From assembly GCF_000738775.1 (NCBI RefSeq), contig NZ_JPOC01000010.1, positions 1 through 64,000 of the forward strand: a DNA stretch of 64,000 bases, read 5' to 3'. Shown here piece after piece: positions 44,706-53,461 of this stretch. Positions within the stretch are counted from its first letter, which is position 1. Each line of letters opens with the position of its first letter. The DNA comes from Prescottella defluvii (GTDB lineage: Bacteria > Actinomycetota > Actinomycetes > Mycobacteriales > Mycobacteriaceae). The notes under the pieces are model-generated. The model ran no database searches. It was not told where the DNA came from and worked only from the letters and a program-made list of their open reading frames with translations. The position numbers and the translations under genes are program-made.

Positions 44706-47327
44706 ATGACCGGCCTTTCGGTGACTGCTGCGCAGTCCCAGATCCTGACCGCGCAGCAACAACACCCGCGGAGCACCGCCCACAACGTGTCGCTCGTCGT
44801 CGACGTCACCGGTCCGATCGACGTGGACCGGCTCGCGGATGCGATCCGCCGCACCGTCGCTCACGCCGAGGCGCTGCATGTGCGGTTCCGGGTGGGGGAG
44901 GACGGCACCCTGCTGCAGGTGCCGGCGCCGGGCGATGCGTGGTCGCTCGAGGTGGTCGACCTGCGCGACGTCGCCGATCCGGAGGCCGCCGCGCAGGCGT
45001 GGATGGACCGCGACTTGGGAACCGTCGTCGACGTCACCGGCGCCGATGCGCTCTTCGCGCACGCGCTGCTACTGCTCGCCGACGATCACACCGTCTGGTA
45101 TCAGCGGTACCACCAGGCACTCGTCGACGGTCACGGCATCGCGCTGCTGGTTGCGGACACTGCTGCCCGCTATACCGACCCCGACCCCGACCCCGACCGC
45201 GCGTCCGCGGCGCCGGAGTGGGCACTGCGTGATCTGGTCGACGCGGACCTCGACTATCGCGGGTCGGCCAGGTTCGCCGCGGACCGCGACTACTGGCTCG
45301 CCGAGGTTCTGCAGTCGGCGGAGCCGCTCCAGTTGTGTGCCGGGGGCCCGGCCTCGGCGTCGGCGCCCCCCGAATCCACCACCGTTCACCTCGATGCCGG
45401 CATCGCGGATGCGTTGTCCGCGTTCGCTGCCGACGTCGGGATCCGTCGCAGCCGCCTGCCGATGGCGCTGCTCGTCGCCTATCTGCACCGCGTCACCGGA
45501 CTGCGCGAGTTGACGGTGTCCGTGCCGATCGCCGCGCGGATCGGGACCGCGATGCGGCGCATTCCCGGCGCCGTGTCGACGATCCTGCCGGTGACGTTCC
45601 ACGTGGATCCGGACGCCACCGTCGGGGAACTCGCCCGCGCGATCGACGTCCGACTGGTCGCGGCCCTGCGGCACGGCCGCTACCGCGGCGAGGATCTGGA
45701 GCGGGAGGTTCGTGCGATCGACCCGGACCGCCGGGTGTTCGGTCCTGGCATCAACTCGCTGATGTTCGACCATCCGGTCACGCTCGGCGAGGCGGTGGCC
45801 CGGGTGCGGGACCTGTCCACCGGGCCGGTCCGTGACCTCGACTTCTCCATCCAGGGCGGGCAGGACGGCGAGCCGATCCGGATCGATCTGCGGGCCCCGG
45901 CGGGGCAGCGCGTCGAACTGCTCCGGCACCAGGATCGGTTGGTGCACTTCCTGTCCCAGTTCTTCGCTGACCCCGTGGCGACGGTTGCCGCACTCGACCC
46001 GACGACCGACGACGATCGTCATCCCGCGCTCGTCCCGATGGAGGCGTCGGGACCGGCGCCGCTCGCACCGTCGCAGCGCCTGCACTGGCTGCGGCACCGG
46101 GCGGCGGGCCGGTCGGCGCGGGCCGACCACGCGCTGGCGCTGCAACTGGCAGGTGCGGTCGATCGTAAGCACCTGTCGAGGGCGCTCGACGACGTCGTCG
46201 AGCGGCATGCCCCGCTGCGCACGGTGTTCGCGTCGGACGGCGGGGAGGTGTTCGCGTCGGACGGTCCGCGGCCGCGCCTCGAGGTGATCGATATCGGCGA
46301 CGACGACCTGCAGCGCCGGGTCCACGGGCTGGCGCAACTGCGGATCGACCTCACCGAGGAGGCGCCTCTTCGGCTGCACCTGGTGTGCGACGACGCGGGC
46401 CACCGGGTGCTGCTCCTGACGATGCACCACCTGGCGGCCGACGACAGGTCGATGCGGCTGCTTCTCGCAGATCTGTTGTCCGCGTATGCTTCTCGATCAC
46501 GCGGGGCGCGGCCGGAGTGGGCGCCGCTGGAGGTGGGGTACCCGGACTTCGCCCGTTGGCAGGCCCGGTTGCTGGGGGATCCGGCCGACCCGGAGAGCCG
46601 GCACGCCCGGCAGCTCGACTACTGGCGGAACCGTCTGTCGGGCATGGTGACCCGGCTGCATCTGCCCGCCCCCGCCGGTGTCCGTGAGCCTCGGCGGGAA
46701 ACAGTCCGGGTCGACATCGGTGCGGCGCTGCGCGACGGTGTCGACCGCCTCGCGGGCCGGGTGGGGGTCGACACGTTCACGGTGATGCAGGCGGCGCTCG
46801 CGACGATTCTCACCAGACACGGTGCAGGGAACGACATCCCGATCGGCGCACTGGTCACCGGTCGTGAGGAGGAGGTGCTCGACGGCCTGGTCGGCTGCTT
46901 CTCCAACATCGTGATTCTGCGTACCGATACGAGTGGTTCGCCGAGATTCGACGAGCTGCTGGCGCGTGTCCAGGCGTCGAACCGTGAGGCATTGGGCCAT
47001 CGGCATGTCGGATTCGGTTGGGTTGCAGCCGAGCTCGGTGGACGGGTGGGAACCCGCTACCCGCAGGTGATGCTCGTTCACGACGAGCGGCCCGGGACCG
47101 ACCGCACCGGCGGGCTCGACGGCGTGGTCGAGGGGTTCCTGCCGGTGTCGGTCGGAATGCCCTCGGCGGAATTGACACTGGCCTTCCGCGAGTCCGCGGG
47201 CGCGGGTCCGGTTCGCGCCTACTTCGAGTTCTCCACAGGAGTGCTCGACCGGGACACCGTCGAGCGGTGGGCGCGAGAGATTCCGGCGTTGCTGGAAGTG
47301 GTCACGGGCGACACCGCACGGTCGTGA
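44706..47327 (+). CDS. Stand-alone tandem condensation-domain NRPS protein
   Basis: An 873-residue protein with two NRPS condensation domains (about 1-430 and 450-870) and no adenylation or carrier domain. The first resembles the starter domains of EntF/DhbF: WYQRYHQALVDGHG, where the catalytic second His of HHxxxDG is Gln (near 136). The second has MHHLAADDRS (near 573), keeping both His but with Asp for Gly. A run DPDPDPDR lies at about 158-165. It should act in trans with carrier proteins encoded elsewhere, most likely in siderophore assembly given the N-hydroxylase and MbtH downstream. Confidence 0.85.
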   Translation: MTGLSVTAAQSQILTAQQQHPRSTAHNVSLVVDVTGPIDVDRLADAIRRTVAHAEALHVRFRVGEDGTLLQVPAPGDAWSLEVVDLRDVADPEAAAQAWMDRDLGTVVDVTGADALFAHALLLLADDHTVWYQRYHQALVDGHGIALLVADTAARYTDPDPDPDRASAAPEWALRDLVDADLDYRGSARFAADRDYWLAEVLQSAEPLQLCAGGPASASAPPESTTVHLDAGIADALSAFAADVGIRRSRLPMALLVAYLHRVTGLRELTVSVPIAARIGTAMRRIPGAVSTILPVTFHVDPDATVGELARAIDVRLVAALRHGRYRGEDLEREVRAIDPDRRVFGPGINSLMFDHPVTLGEAVARVRDLSTGPVRDLDFSIQGGQDGEPIRIDLRAPAGQRVELLRHQDRLVHFLSQFFADPVATVAALDPTTDDDRHPALVPMEASGPAPLAPSQRLHWLRHRAAGRSARADHALALQLAGAVDRKHLSRALDDVVERHAPLRTVFASDGGEVFASDGPRPRLEVIDIGDDDLQRRVHGLAQLRIDLTEEAPLRLHLVCDDAGHRVLLLTMHHLAADDRSMRLLLADLLSAYASRSRGARPEWAPLEVGYPDFARWQARLLGDPADPESRHARQLDYWRNRLSGMVTRLHLPAPAGVREPRRETVRVDIGAALRDGVDRLAGRVGVDTFTVMQAALATILTRHGAGNDIPIGALVTGREEEVLDGLVGCFSNIVILRTDTSGSPRFDELLARVQASNREALGHRHVGFGWVAAELGGRVGTRYPQVMLVHDERPGTDRTGGLDGVVEGFLPVSVGMPSAELTLAFRESAGAGPVRAYFEFSTGVLDRDTVERWAREIPALLEVVTGDTARS

Positions 47328-47395
47328 GGAGCGCGTGAACGGGGGGCTTGCGCTACGAAGAGCGCAGTCGGTTCCTGGTTGGTAGCATCCCAAAC

Positions 47396-47414
47396 TGAGG
47401 ATAGCCTTTGCTAT
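47396..47414. promoter_or_regulatory. Likely IdeR/DmdR iron box
   Basis: TGAGGATAGCCTTTGCTAT agrees with the 19-base iron box TTAGGTTAGGCTAACCTAA at about 12 positions, including AGG, TAG and CTA. It lies 66 bases before the N-hydroxylase gene. Iron-dependent repression would fit siderophore synthesis. Confidence 0.6.
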
Positions 47415-47479
47415 CTTTTGCCACGCAGGGATGCGAACTCAGATCGGGGTGCCGGTGCGACGAGGACGGACGATGAGCG

Positions 47480-48832
47480 ATGACTGACAGCCGACGAACC
47501 GGAATTGGGGACACGCTCGAGGAGCCGCTCGACGTCGTCGGGATCGGATTCGGGCCCGCGAATCTCGCGCTCGCGATCGCGATCGAGGAGCACAACGGCG
47601 AGTGCGCGCCCGACGCGCGGATCACGGCACGCTTCTTCGAGCGGCAGGATCAGTTCGGCTGGCATCAGGGCATGCTCCTCGACGGCGCGACCATGCAGAT
47701 CGCGTTCCCGAAGGACCTGGTCACCTTCCGAAACCCGTGCAGTGGCTACAGCTTCTTCGCGTACCTGCACGCCCGTGAGCGACTGGTCGACTTCGTGAAC
47801 CACCAGACCTTCTTCCCGACCCGTCACGAGTTCCAGGACTACCTGCAGTGGGCGGCGGAGCGGGTCGAGGCGGACGTCCGCTACGGCTCGGTCGTCGACC
47901 GGGTCGAGGGCGTCGCCGATGCCTCGGGTGTCCTGGACCGGTTCGCGGTGGAGCCGAGGGACGGTCGAGAGGTGTACGCCCGCAATGTCGTGGTGGGTGC
48001 CGGGCTGCGGGAACGGCTGCCGGAGTGGGCAACCCCGTCCGCGCGCTGCTTCCACAACCACCAGTTCCTGTTCCGGATCGCGGAGCTGCCCGAGCCCGTG
48101 CATCAACGGTTCGTCGTCCTGGGCGCCGGACAGAGCGCCGCCGAGGTGGTGCAGTACCTGCACACCAACTATCCCGACGCCGAGGTGCACAGTGTGTTCT
48201 CCCGCTTCGGGTTCAGCCCCGCCGACGACAGCCCGTATGCGAATCGGATCTTCGATCCGGACACAGTGGACGAACTGCACGCCGCGCCCGCGCAGGAACG
48301 TGCCCGGCTGCTCGAACTGCACCGCAGTACGAACTATTCGGTCGTCGACATCGACCTGATCAACGAGCTCTACGCCACCGAATATCAGGAACGAGTCCGA
48401 GGTGAGCGACGCCTGTTCATGCGTCGTGCCTCCGAGATCGAGGGTGTCCGCGAAGTCGAGGACGGTATCGAGGTGTCGGTGCGCAGTTCGATCGACGGCC
48501 TGACCGACACGCTGGCCTGTGACGCACTGGTCCTGGCGACCGGGTTCTCGGCGGCGCCGCTGGAGTCGTTGTTCGGCGCGTCACTGCCCGAGGTGCGCGT
48601 CGATCGGGGGATCGGCCGCGACTACCGACTCGAGGCCGGTCCGGGGGTCCGTGGGGGCATCTACCTGCAGGGCGGGACCGAGAAGACCCACGGACTGACG
48701 GCGTCGTTGCTGTCCAATGTTGCGGTGCGCGCAGGAGAGATTCTCAATTCGATTCTCGCTCATCGAGATCTCGGCGGTCGCCTTGCTAGGCTGAGCGCAG
48801 ACAACCCGTACGCGATAAGCGAGGTTAGATGA
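47480..48832 (+). CDS. L-ornithine/lysine N-hydroxylase (siderophore type)
   Basis: A 450-residue flavin monooxygenase of the SidA/PvdA/IucD/MbtG family. [17 protein letters not shown] binds [21 protein letters not shown] follows, [17 protein letters not shown] binds NADPH and [12 protein letters not shown] closes the core. It hydroxylates the side-chain amine of ornithine or lysine to build hydroxamates. Which of the two cannot be read from sequence. The MbtH gene overlaps its stop. A likely iron box lies upstream. Confidence 0.9.
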   Translation: MTDSRRTGIGDTLEEPLDVVGIGFGPANLALAIAIEEHNGECAPDARITARFFERQDQFGWHQGMLLDGATMQIAFPKDLVTFRNPCSGYSFFAYLHARERLVDFVNHQTFFPTRHEFQDYLQWAAERVEADVRYGSVVDRVEGVADASGVLDRFAVEPRDGREVYARNVVVGAGLRERLPEWATPSARCFHNHQFLFRIAELPEPVHQRFVVLGAGQSAAEVVQYLHTNYPDAEVHSVFSRFGFSPADDSPYANRIFDPDTVDELHAAPAQERARLLELHRSTNYSVVDIDLINELYATEYQERVRGERRLFMRRASEIEGVREVEDGIEVSVRSSIDGLTDTLACDALVLATGFSAAPLESLFGASLPEVRVDRGIGRDYRLEAGPGVRGGIYLQGGTEKTHGLTASLLSNVAVRAGEILNSILAHRDLGGRLARLSADNPYAISEVR

Positions 48833-49062
48833 GCACCAATCCGTTCGACGACGAAGACGGCCGCTTCTATGTGTTGGTGAACGACGAGGACCAGCACTCC
48901 CTGTGGCCCACATTCTCCGAGGTCCCGCAGGGCTGGAGGATCGTTTTCGGTGAGGATTCGCGTCAGGCATGCGTCGAATACGTCGAGAAGAACTGGACCG
49001 ACATGCGGCCGAAGAGCCTGCGTGAGGCCATGGAGCAGGACCAGAAGAACGCCGGCAAGTAG
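48829..49062 (+). CDS. MbtH-like protein
   Basis: A 77-residue MbtH-family chaperone. [40 protein letters not shown] and WTDMRPKSL are the family signature. MbtH proteins bind and activate NRPS adenylation domains, yet none is encoded in this window. ATGA overlap with the N-hydroxylase gene shows common expression, so both serve an NRPS elsewhere. Confidence 0.95.
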   Translation: MSTNPFDDEDGRFYVLVNDEDQHSLWPTFSEVPQGWRIVFGEDSRQACVEYVEKNWTDMRPKSLREAMEQDQKNAGK

Positions 49063-49085
49063 CCCTTTCCGCCCGCCCCGTCGAC

Positions 49086-50549
49086 CTATTTGGTCACGGA
49101 ATCGGGCACCGGATCGCTCATCACGACGCTGCGTCGTCCGAACCTCGGACGGCGCAGCGTCGTGTTTCGGCGAAGCGTCGCATTCCGGCGCATACGGGGC
49201 GGCCGGCGCAATGTCCGCGCGCCCCATTCCCCGAGTGTGACGCCGGCGGCCAGCGCGCACCCGATGCCGAACGCGGACAGCAGGGCGCTGAGTCCGATGA
49301 TCAGTTCGTTGTTGAGCAGCGCGTACAGGCCGCGGTAGAGCGACAGGCCGGGCAGCAGTGGGGTGATGCCCGCGACGGCGACCACGAGCGGCGGGGTCAA
49401 GGCGCGGCGTGCCATCAGGCCACCCGCGAAACCGACCACCGTCGCGGCGATCGCGGACGAGATGACCGGACCGATCCCCGCACTCTGGGCCAGGACGAAG
49501 AAGAGGAGTCCGGCGGCGCCACCCAGTCCGGCCGCCGTGAGCGCCCGGCGCTCGGCGTAGCAGACCAGCGCATAGAACATCGAGGCCAGCGCGCCCGCGG
49601 CCACCTTGACCGGAAGCTGGGTCAGGTCCGGTTGCGCGGCGTTGCTGATCACCGGCAGGTTCGCACCCAGCGCCGACGCCACCCGCAGCGACAGCGCGAC
49701 GCCGGCGATGATGCCGCCCGTCATCATGACGACCTCGAAGAACCGGGCGGCCGCCGTGATCGGGGCCCCCGTGATGGCGTCCTGCACCGAGCCCACCAGC
49801 GACAGCCCGGACAGCAGCACCACCACTCCGGCGGCGATGACCTGTGAGGGTCTGATGACGACGCCCAGATGATCCTGGATCGTGTACAACGCGGTAGCCG
49901 GCGCCGCAGCGATCAGGCCACCCATCATCTGCTGGAAGAAGTACGGAAGGCCGAAGCGGTTGAGGACCCGGTTGAAGCGGTCGATGACGACGGTGGTGAG
50001 GAACGCGACGGCGGTGATGAGCGGGCCGCCGCCGAGGAGCACGGCCACCGCGGCCGCCAGTCCGGCCCAGCCCAGCGTCGCGATCCACCGGTTGTAGGGG
50101 TGCGGCGCGGAGACGATCGCGTCGAGCGCGGCGTGCGCCTGCGCGGGGGTGATGGCCTCGAGGCGGATCCGTCGGGTCAGCCGGTCGGCGGCCGCGAGGC
50201 GGGTGAAGTCCATCGAGCGGTAGTGCACGATGCGCATCGTGCCGGCCGGCGGGATCAGCGGACCGCGGTGCGCCGACACGACGATCGAGTTGTAGGTGAC
50301 GTCGACGTCGCACTGTGCCAGTCCGTACGTCGCCGCGATGAACTTCACCTGGGTGGCGGTGTCCATCGCGGCCGTACCGGACGCGAGCAGCACCTCGCCG
50401 ACCCGGACCGCGAGATCGAGCACCTCGGCCACTCGTGCATCGTCGGTGAGGTCGATCGGCTGCAGCGGGGTCGGCGCGGCCGTGACCGTGTCGACCGTCG
50501 CCCGGCGGTCCTTGACGAGACTGCCGAGCGATGCCGCAAACCTGCGCAT
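49086..50549 (-). CDS. ThrE-family threonine/serine exporter
   Basis: A 487-residue membrane protein with the ThrE plan: N-terminal cytoplasmic domain (residues about 35-165, with VGEVLLASGTAAMDTATQVK and VDVTYNSIVVSAHRGP) and then about ten membrane segments (for example LGWAGLAAAVAVLLGGGPLI). The last 45 residues are Arg-rich with repeated RRNxTLRR units, not usual for the family. It exports Thr, Ser or small peptides by family. It begins one base after the stop of the SnoaL-like gene, so the two are co-transcribed. Confidence 0.85.
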   Translation of the reverse strand: MRRFAASLGSLVKDRRATVDTVTAAPTPLQPIDLTDDARVAEVLDLAVRVGEVLLASGTAAMDTATQVKFIAATYGLAQCDVDVTYNSIVVSAHRGPLIPPAGTMRIVHYRSMDFTRLAAADRLTRRIRLEAITPAQAHAALDAIVSAPHPYNRWIATLGWAGLAAAVAVLLGGGPLITAVAFLTTVVIDRFNRVLNRFGLPYFFQQMMGGLIAAAPATALYTIQDHLGVVIRPSQVIAAGVVVLLSGLSLVGSVQDAITGAPITAAARFFEVVMMTGGIIAGVALSLRVASALGANLPVISNAAQPDLTQLPVKVAAGALASMFYALVCYAERRALTAAGLGGAAGLLFFVLAQSAGIGPVISSAIAATVVGFAGGLMARRALTPPLVVAVAGITPLLPGLSLYRGLYALLNNELIIGLSALLSAFGIGCALAAGVTLGEWGARTLRRPPRMRRNATLRRNTTLRRPRFGRRSVVMSDPVPDSVTK

Positions 50550-50550
50550 G

Positions 50551-50931
50551 TCAGATGTCGGTGACGAGATCCTTCTCGCTGAGATCGGTGGCCTCCAGTG
50601 CCTCTTCGAGAGTGTCGTGCCGGAAGACGGTGGTCACCTGGTCGTTCACGACACGGAACGCGGTCGCCACGGTCTTGGATTGGTCGGGTGCAGACGCCCA
50701 GGTGGCCTGCTCCTCTACGACGATCACCCCGTCGTGCATGAACATCCGGCCGGGGACCAGTGTAAGGCCGGCCGACGAGGCCCACTCGCGGAGCATCGTC
50801 AGCCCCTGCGCTGCGCCCTCCTCGCCGGCGATGTCGATGTCGTCGCTCGACACCGCGAGCAGCGTGTCGATGTCGGACGAATTGAGAGCGTCGTGCCACG
50901 CGAGGACAGTGGCGATCTCCGAGATGCGCAT
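50551..50931 (-). CDS. SnoaL-like (NTF2 fold) protein
   Basis: A 126-residue small protein starting MRISEIATVLAWHDALNSSD. IDTLLAVSSDDIDIAGEEGA is the usual SnoaL-like N-terminal helix and strand. No catalytic residues can be named. It is followed at one base by the ThrE-type exporter. Confidence 0.75.
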   Translation of the reverse strand: MRISEIATVLAWHDALNSSDIDTLLAVSSDDIDIAGEEGAAQGLTMLREWASSAGLTLVPGRMFMHDGVIVVEEQATWASAPDQSKTVATAFRVVNDQVTTVFRHDTLEEALEATDLSEKDLVTDI

Positions 50932-51013
50932 GGGACAACGCTAACGAAAACGGGCGGTCGCGGCACGGTTACGCACACCACTGTTGCTATGGATATGATG
51001 GGCGCGCTCCACT

Positions 51014-51085
51014 GCCTCCTTAGCTCAGTGGTAGAGCACTCGCCTTGTAAGCGAAAGGTCGTCAGTTCAATCCTGACAGGGGGCT
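51014..51085 (+). tRNA. tRNA-Thr (anticodon TGT)
   Basis: A 72-base tRNA. GCCTCCT pairs with AGGGGGC, the D arm is GCTC-GAGC, the anticodon loop is CTTGTAA and the T arm is GTCAG-CTGAC with TTCAATC. The outer pair of the anticodon stem is a C-A mismatch. CCA is not encoded. A hairpin with T-run follows. Confidence 0.93.
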
Positions 51086-51095
51086 CCGAAGGAAA

Positions 51096-51137
51096 GGTCC
51101 CTCACCAACGGTGAAGCTGGTGAGGGGCCATTTTCCC
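51096..51137 (+). terminator. Terminator of tRNA-Thr
   Basis: GGTCCCTCACCA (51096-51107) pairs with TGGTGAGGGGCC (51118-51129), one G-T pair, followed by ATTTTCCC. Confidence 0.85.
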
Positions 51138-51196
51138 TCCTGAGGGTTCCTGAAATTCATTCGGAACCGTGCTGCGCGCGGCACTAGGGTTGGCGC

Positions 51197-51733
51197 GTGC
51201 CTGAACGAATACGATTCCCACTTTTCACCGATCGTCTCGAAATTCGTCCGATGCGCCTGGAAGATGCCCAGGAACTACTCGCCGTCTACGGTGACGCCGA
51301 CGCGATGCAGTACCTGACGCCGGATGTACCGACGTCAGTCGCCGAAGCCGAACGATGGGTCCGGTCCAAGATCGATCTGTACGAGTCCGATGACCAACTG
51401 AGTCTGTGGACGGTCATCGAACGCGCCGGCGGACGGATTGTCGGCGACGTGGGACTTCAGCACGAGGACTACGGCTGGGGCCCGGAGGTGGGAATCGGGG
51501 GTCGAGGTAACCGGAGCTTCTGGCACAAGGGCCTGGCGGTCGAGGCTGCAAAAGCTTGTCTGGGAGCAGGATTCGGCGCGTTGAATCTTCAACGGATCGG
51601 AGCCGAAACCGCTCCGGACAATGTGCCTGCTCAGCGAGCATTGACACGGCTCGGCATGCGGCGGACAGCGTCCAACGCCGACGGATGGTCGGTCTACTTC
51701 ATCAGTCGAGACGAGTGGTTCGACCAGGCCTAG
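51197..51733 (+). CDS. GNAT acetyltransferase, RimJ/RimL-like
   Basis: A 178-residue acetyltransferase. RIRFPLFTDRLEIRPMRLED is the RimJ/L-type start, GRIVGDVGLQHEDYGWGPEV the central strands, and FWHKGLAVEAAKACLGAGFG with NVPAQRALTRLGMRR the acetyl-CoA part. Substrate unknown. GTG start at 51197. The gene follows the tRNA terminator and stands alone. Confidence 0.85.
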   Translation: MPERIRFPLFTDRLEIRPMRLEDAQELLAVYGDADAMQYLTPDVPTSVAEAERWVRSKIDLYESDDQLSLWTVIERAGGRIVGDVGLQHEDYGWGPEVGIGGRGNRSFWHKGLAVEAAKACLGAGFGALNLQRIGAETAPDNVPAQRALTRLGMRRTASNADGWSVYFISRDEWFDQA

Positions 51734-51753
51734 AAACGCTTCTCGTCTCCTGG

Positions 51754-52134
51754 CTACTCGGGGGCCTTTCCCGTTGTCCTCAACTCGTGAAGCTCGTCGG
51801 CCGTCAACGATCCGAGTGGAGACCCGTCGGGGAGTTCCGTGTCGATACGGACCAGTCGCTGCCGGAACCACTGCCCGACCGAATCGTCGAATGCGATCGG
51901 CGTACCGACGAACTGCGCGAGATTCTCGAACGGGTTGATGTCGCCGAAAACCTCGACCGTGAGTCCCGCGCGTGACGGGTTGAAGACGGCGGTGACGACC
52001 CCACCACTGCACGTGATGTCAGTCAGGGCCTGGGCGATCTTCACGCCCTCGTTCGCGCGGTCGGCTGCGTGGTTGCGGATGACGGCAATGATCTCGGCGT
52101 CGGTCGGAGGTGTACTCGGCAGAGTGCTGCTCAT
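51754..52134 (-). CDS. Conserved protein of unknown function
   Basis: A 126-residue soluble acidic protein starting MSSTLPSTPPTDAEIIAVIR. It contains GLTVEVFGDINPFENLAQFV and ends LTADELHELRTTGKAPE. ATG at 52134 has AAGGGC upstream. The composition is that of a real protein, but I cannot assign a family. Confidence 0.65.
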   Translation of the reverse strand: MSSTLPSTPPTDAEIIAVIRNHAADRANEGVKIAQALTDITCSGGVVTAVFNPSRAGLTVEVFGDINPFENLAQFVGTPIAFDDSVGQWFRQRLVRIDTELPDGSPLGSLTADELHELRTTGKAPE

Positions 52135-52336
52135 GGTTGCCCTTCGTTCGGAATCGACGGGGGAGGGTGAACGCTCGCCCACCGCATGATGGCCCTTCTG
52201 GATGCCGCGAAGCAGAACACGCCGGCGACGGCCCACATCGGCGAACCAGGCATTCCGGTCAGCTTGCATGTCACCGTAGCGCGCGTGTCCAGCCGACGTG
52301 TGATCTGGCGGAGGGTGTCAGGGCGTCTGTGAGAAA

Positions 52337-52364
52337 GAAGCCCCGAGCGTTTGCTCGGGGCTTC
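52337..52364 (-). terminator. Terminator of the small gene at 52391-52573
   Basis: GAAGCCCCGAGC pairs over 12 bases with GCTCGGGGCTTC around GTTT. On the minus strand it is followed by TTTCTC, 26 bases after the stop of the small gene. Confidence 0.8.
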
Positions 52365-52390
52365 GAGAGATGAACCTGGAGGGGACGCGC

Positions 52391-52573
52391 TCAGAGGGCG
52401 AAACCGTCGCCCACCGTCTGCTCGGCGACGGTGAAGATCGGAAACTTCCCGCCGTCGCGTTCGAGGAGTTGGACCCGCACGCCGGACTCGCTACGGCGCG
52501 GACCGACGATACGGCCGAATCGCCAACTTCCGCTGTCAAGCAAAATGAGCGTCTTGCGTCCGCGACGCATCAT
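52391..52573 (-). CDS. Small basic protein (60 residues)
   Basis: The protein starts MMRRGRKTLILLDSGSWRFG and has many Arg and short beta-like stretches (VRVQLLERDGGKFPIFTV). GAGGAG lies seven bases before the ATG and a hairpin terminator follows the stop. Both support a real gene. Function unknown; a nucleic-acid-binding role is only a guess from charge. Confidence 0.68.
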   Translation of the reverse strand: MMRRGRKTLILLDSGSWRFGRIVGPRRSESGVRVQLLERDGGKFPIFTVAEQTVGDGFAL

Positions 52574-52783
52574 GACCGTTCTCCTCGGGTAGTGCCGATG
52601 TGACTACTCCAGGTTCTCTCTCCGAGGGGTGCGCCAGCCACGTTAGAACTACCTGTTCGACTACCTGTATTCGCCCCGGGTACTACCTGCCCGACAGCTC
52701 CCGCGCGCAGGTCAGCGCGCTGCGCGGCCGGTTGCGCGCGCGGGACGCGAGGTTGCGCGCGGCGTGGGTGTGACGGCGAGGGC

Positions 52784-52814
52784 CGTGGCGCCGGCCGAGT
52801 CGGCCGGCGCCACG
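52784..52814 (-). terminator. Terminator of the methyltransferase operon
   Basis: CGTGGCGCCGGCCGA pairs perfectly over 15 bases with its inverted copy around one G, 17 bases beyond the methyltransferase stop. Confidence 0.75.
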
Positions 52815-52831
52815 ATGGATGATCGGAACCC

Positions 52832-53461
52832 TCAGCCGGCCCGACGTGCGCGGACGACGCTGTCGTGGATGGTGACGTCGTGGTCGCCGTGCCGGACGTT
52901 GCGCGACACCGAGGTGGCGGTGACGATCTGCCAGTCCTTCGGATCCAGCCGGGACACAACGTCTTCCGGGGTGAAGTACAGCTCGGCGTGCGGCGGGCGC
53001 TGCACCCCTGAGTGCAGATCCGACGGGTGGTGCCCCACGATCAGCAGGGTGCCGCCCGGCGCGACGAAGTCGGCGAGACGGTCGTACAGCGCTTCGCGTG
53101 GGCCGGTGGGCAGGTGCACGTACTGCGACGTCACGAGGTCGTACCGGTCGGTGCCCGGATCCCACTCGAGCAGGTCGGCCTGCTGCCACGTGATCCGGCG
53201 GGCGATGTCGTCGCCGGCGCCGGCCGCGTGTTCGGCGGCGCGCTCGACGGCGACGACGGACAGGTCCAGGGCCGTCACCTGCCATCCGCGGCCGGCGAGC
53301 CAGATCGCGTCGGCGCCCTCGCCGCAGCCGACGTCCAGTGCGGTTCCGGGGTCGAGGTTCGAAACCTCCTGTACCAGGCCGCCGTTCGGATTTCCGCTCC
53401 ACACGCGGTCACTCGAGCGGTACCGCTCGTTCCAGAAGTTCTCGTCGAACTGCTCGGTCAT
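52832..53461 (-). CDS. SAM-dependent methyltransferase
   Basis: A 209-residue class I methyltransferase. MTEQFDENFWNERYRSSDRV is a TehB-like start, TALDVGCGEGADAIWLAGRG is motif I, and GGTLLIVGHHP lies near motif VI. ATGA overlap with the upstream flavoprotein shows joint expression. The substrate is unknown; close relatives include TehB-type enzymes acting on metalloid or thiol compounds. Confidence 0.82.
   Translation of the reverse strand: MTEQFDENFWNERYRSSDRVWSGNPNGGLVQEVSNLDPGTALDVGCGEGADAIWLAGRGWQVTALDLSVVAVERAAEHAAGAGDDIARRITWQQADLLEWDPGTDRYDLVTSQYVHLPTGPREALYDRLADFVAPGGTLLIVGHHPSDLHSGVQRPPHAELYFTPEDVVSRLDPKDWQIVTATSVSRNVRHGDHDVTIHDSVVRARRAG

Noticed and set aside
45176-45200. CCCGAC repeats as a possible phase-variation tract
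   Set aside because: A change of one six-base unit keeps the frame (Asp-Pro), so it cannot switch the gene off.
51014-51197. tRNA-Thr as an integration site of a mobile element
   Set aside because: No integrase, no repeated tRNA 3' end and no change in gene character were seen downstream.
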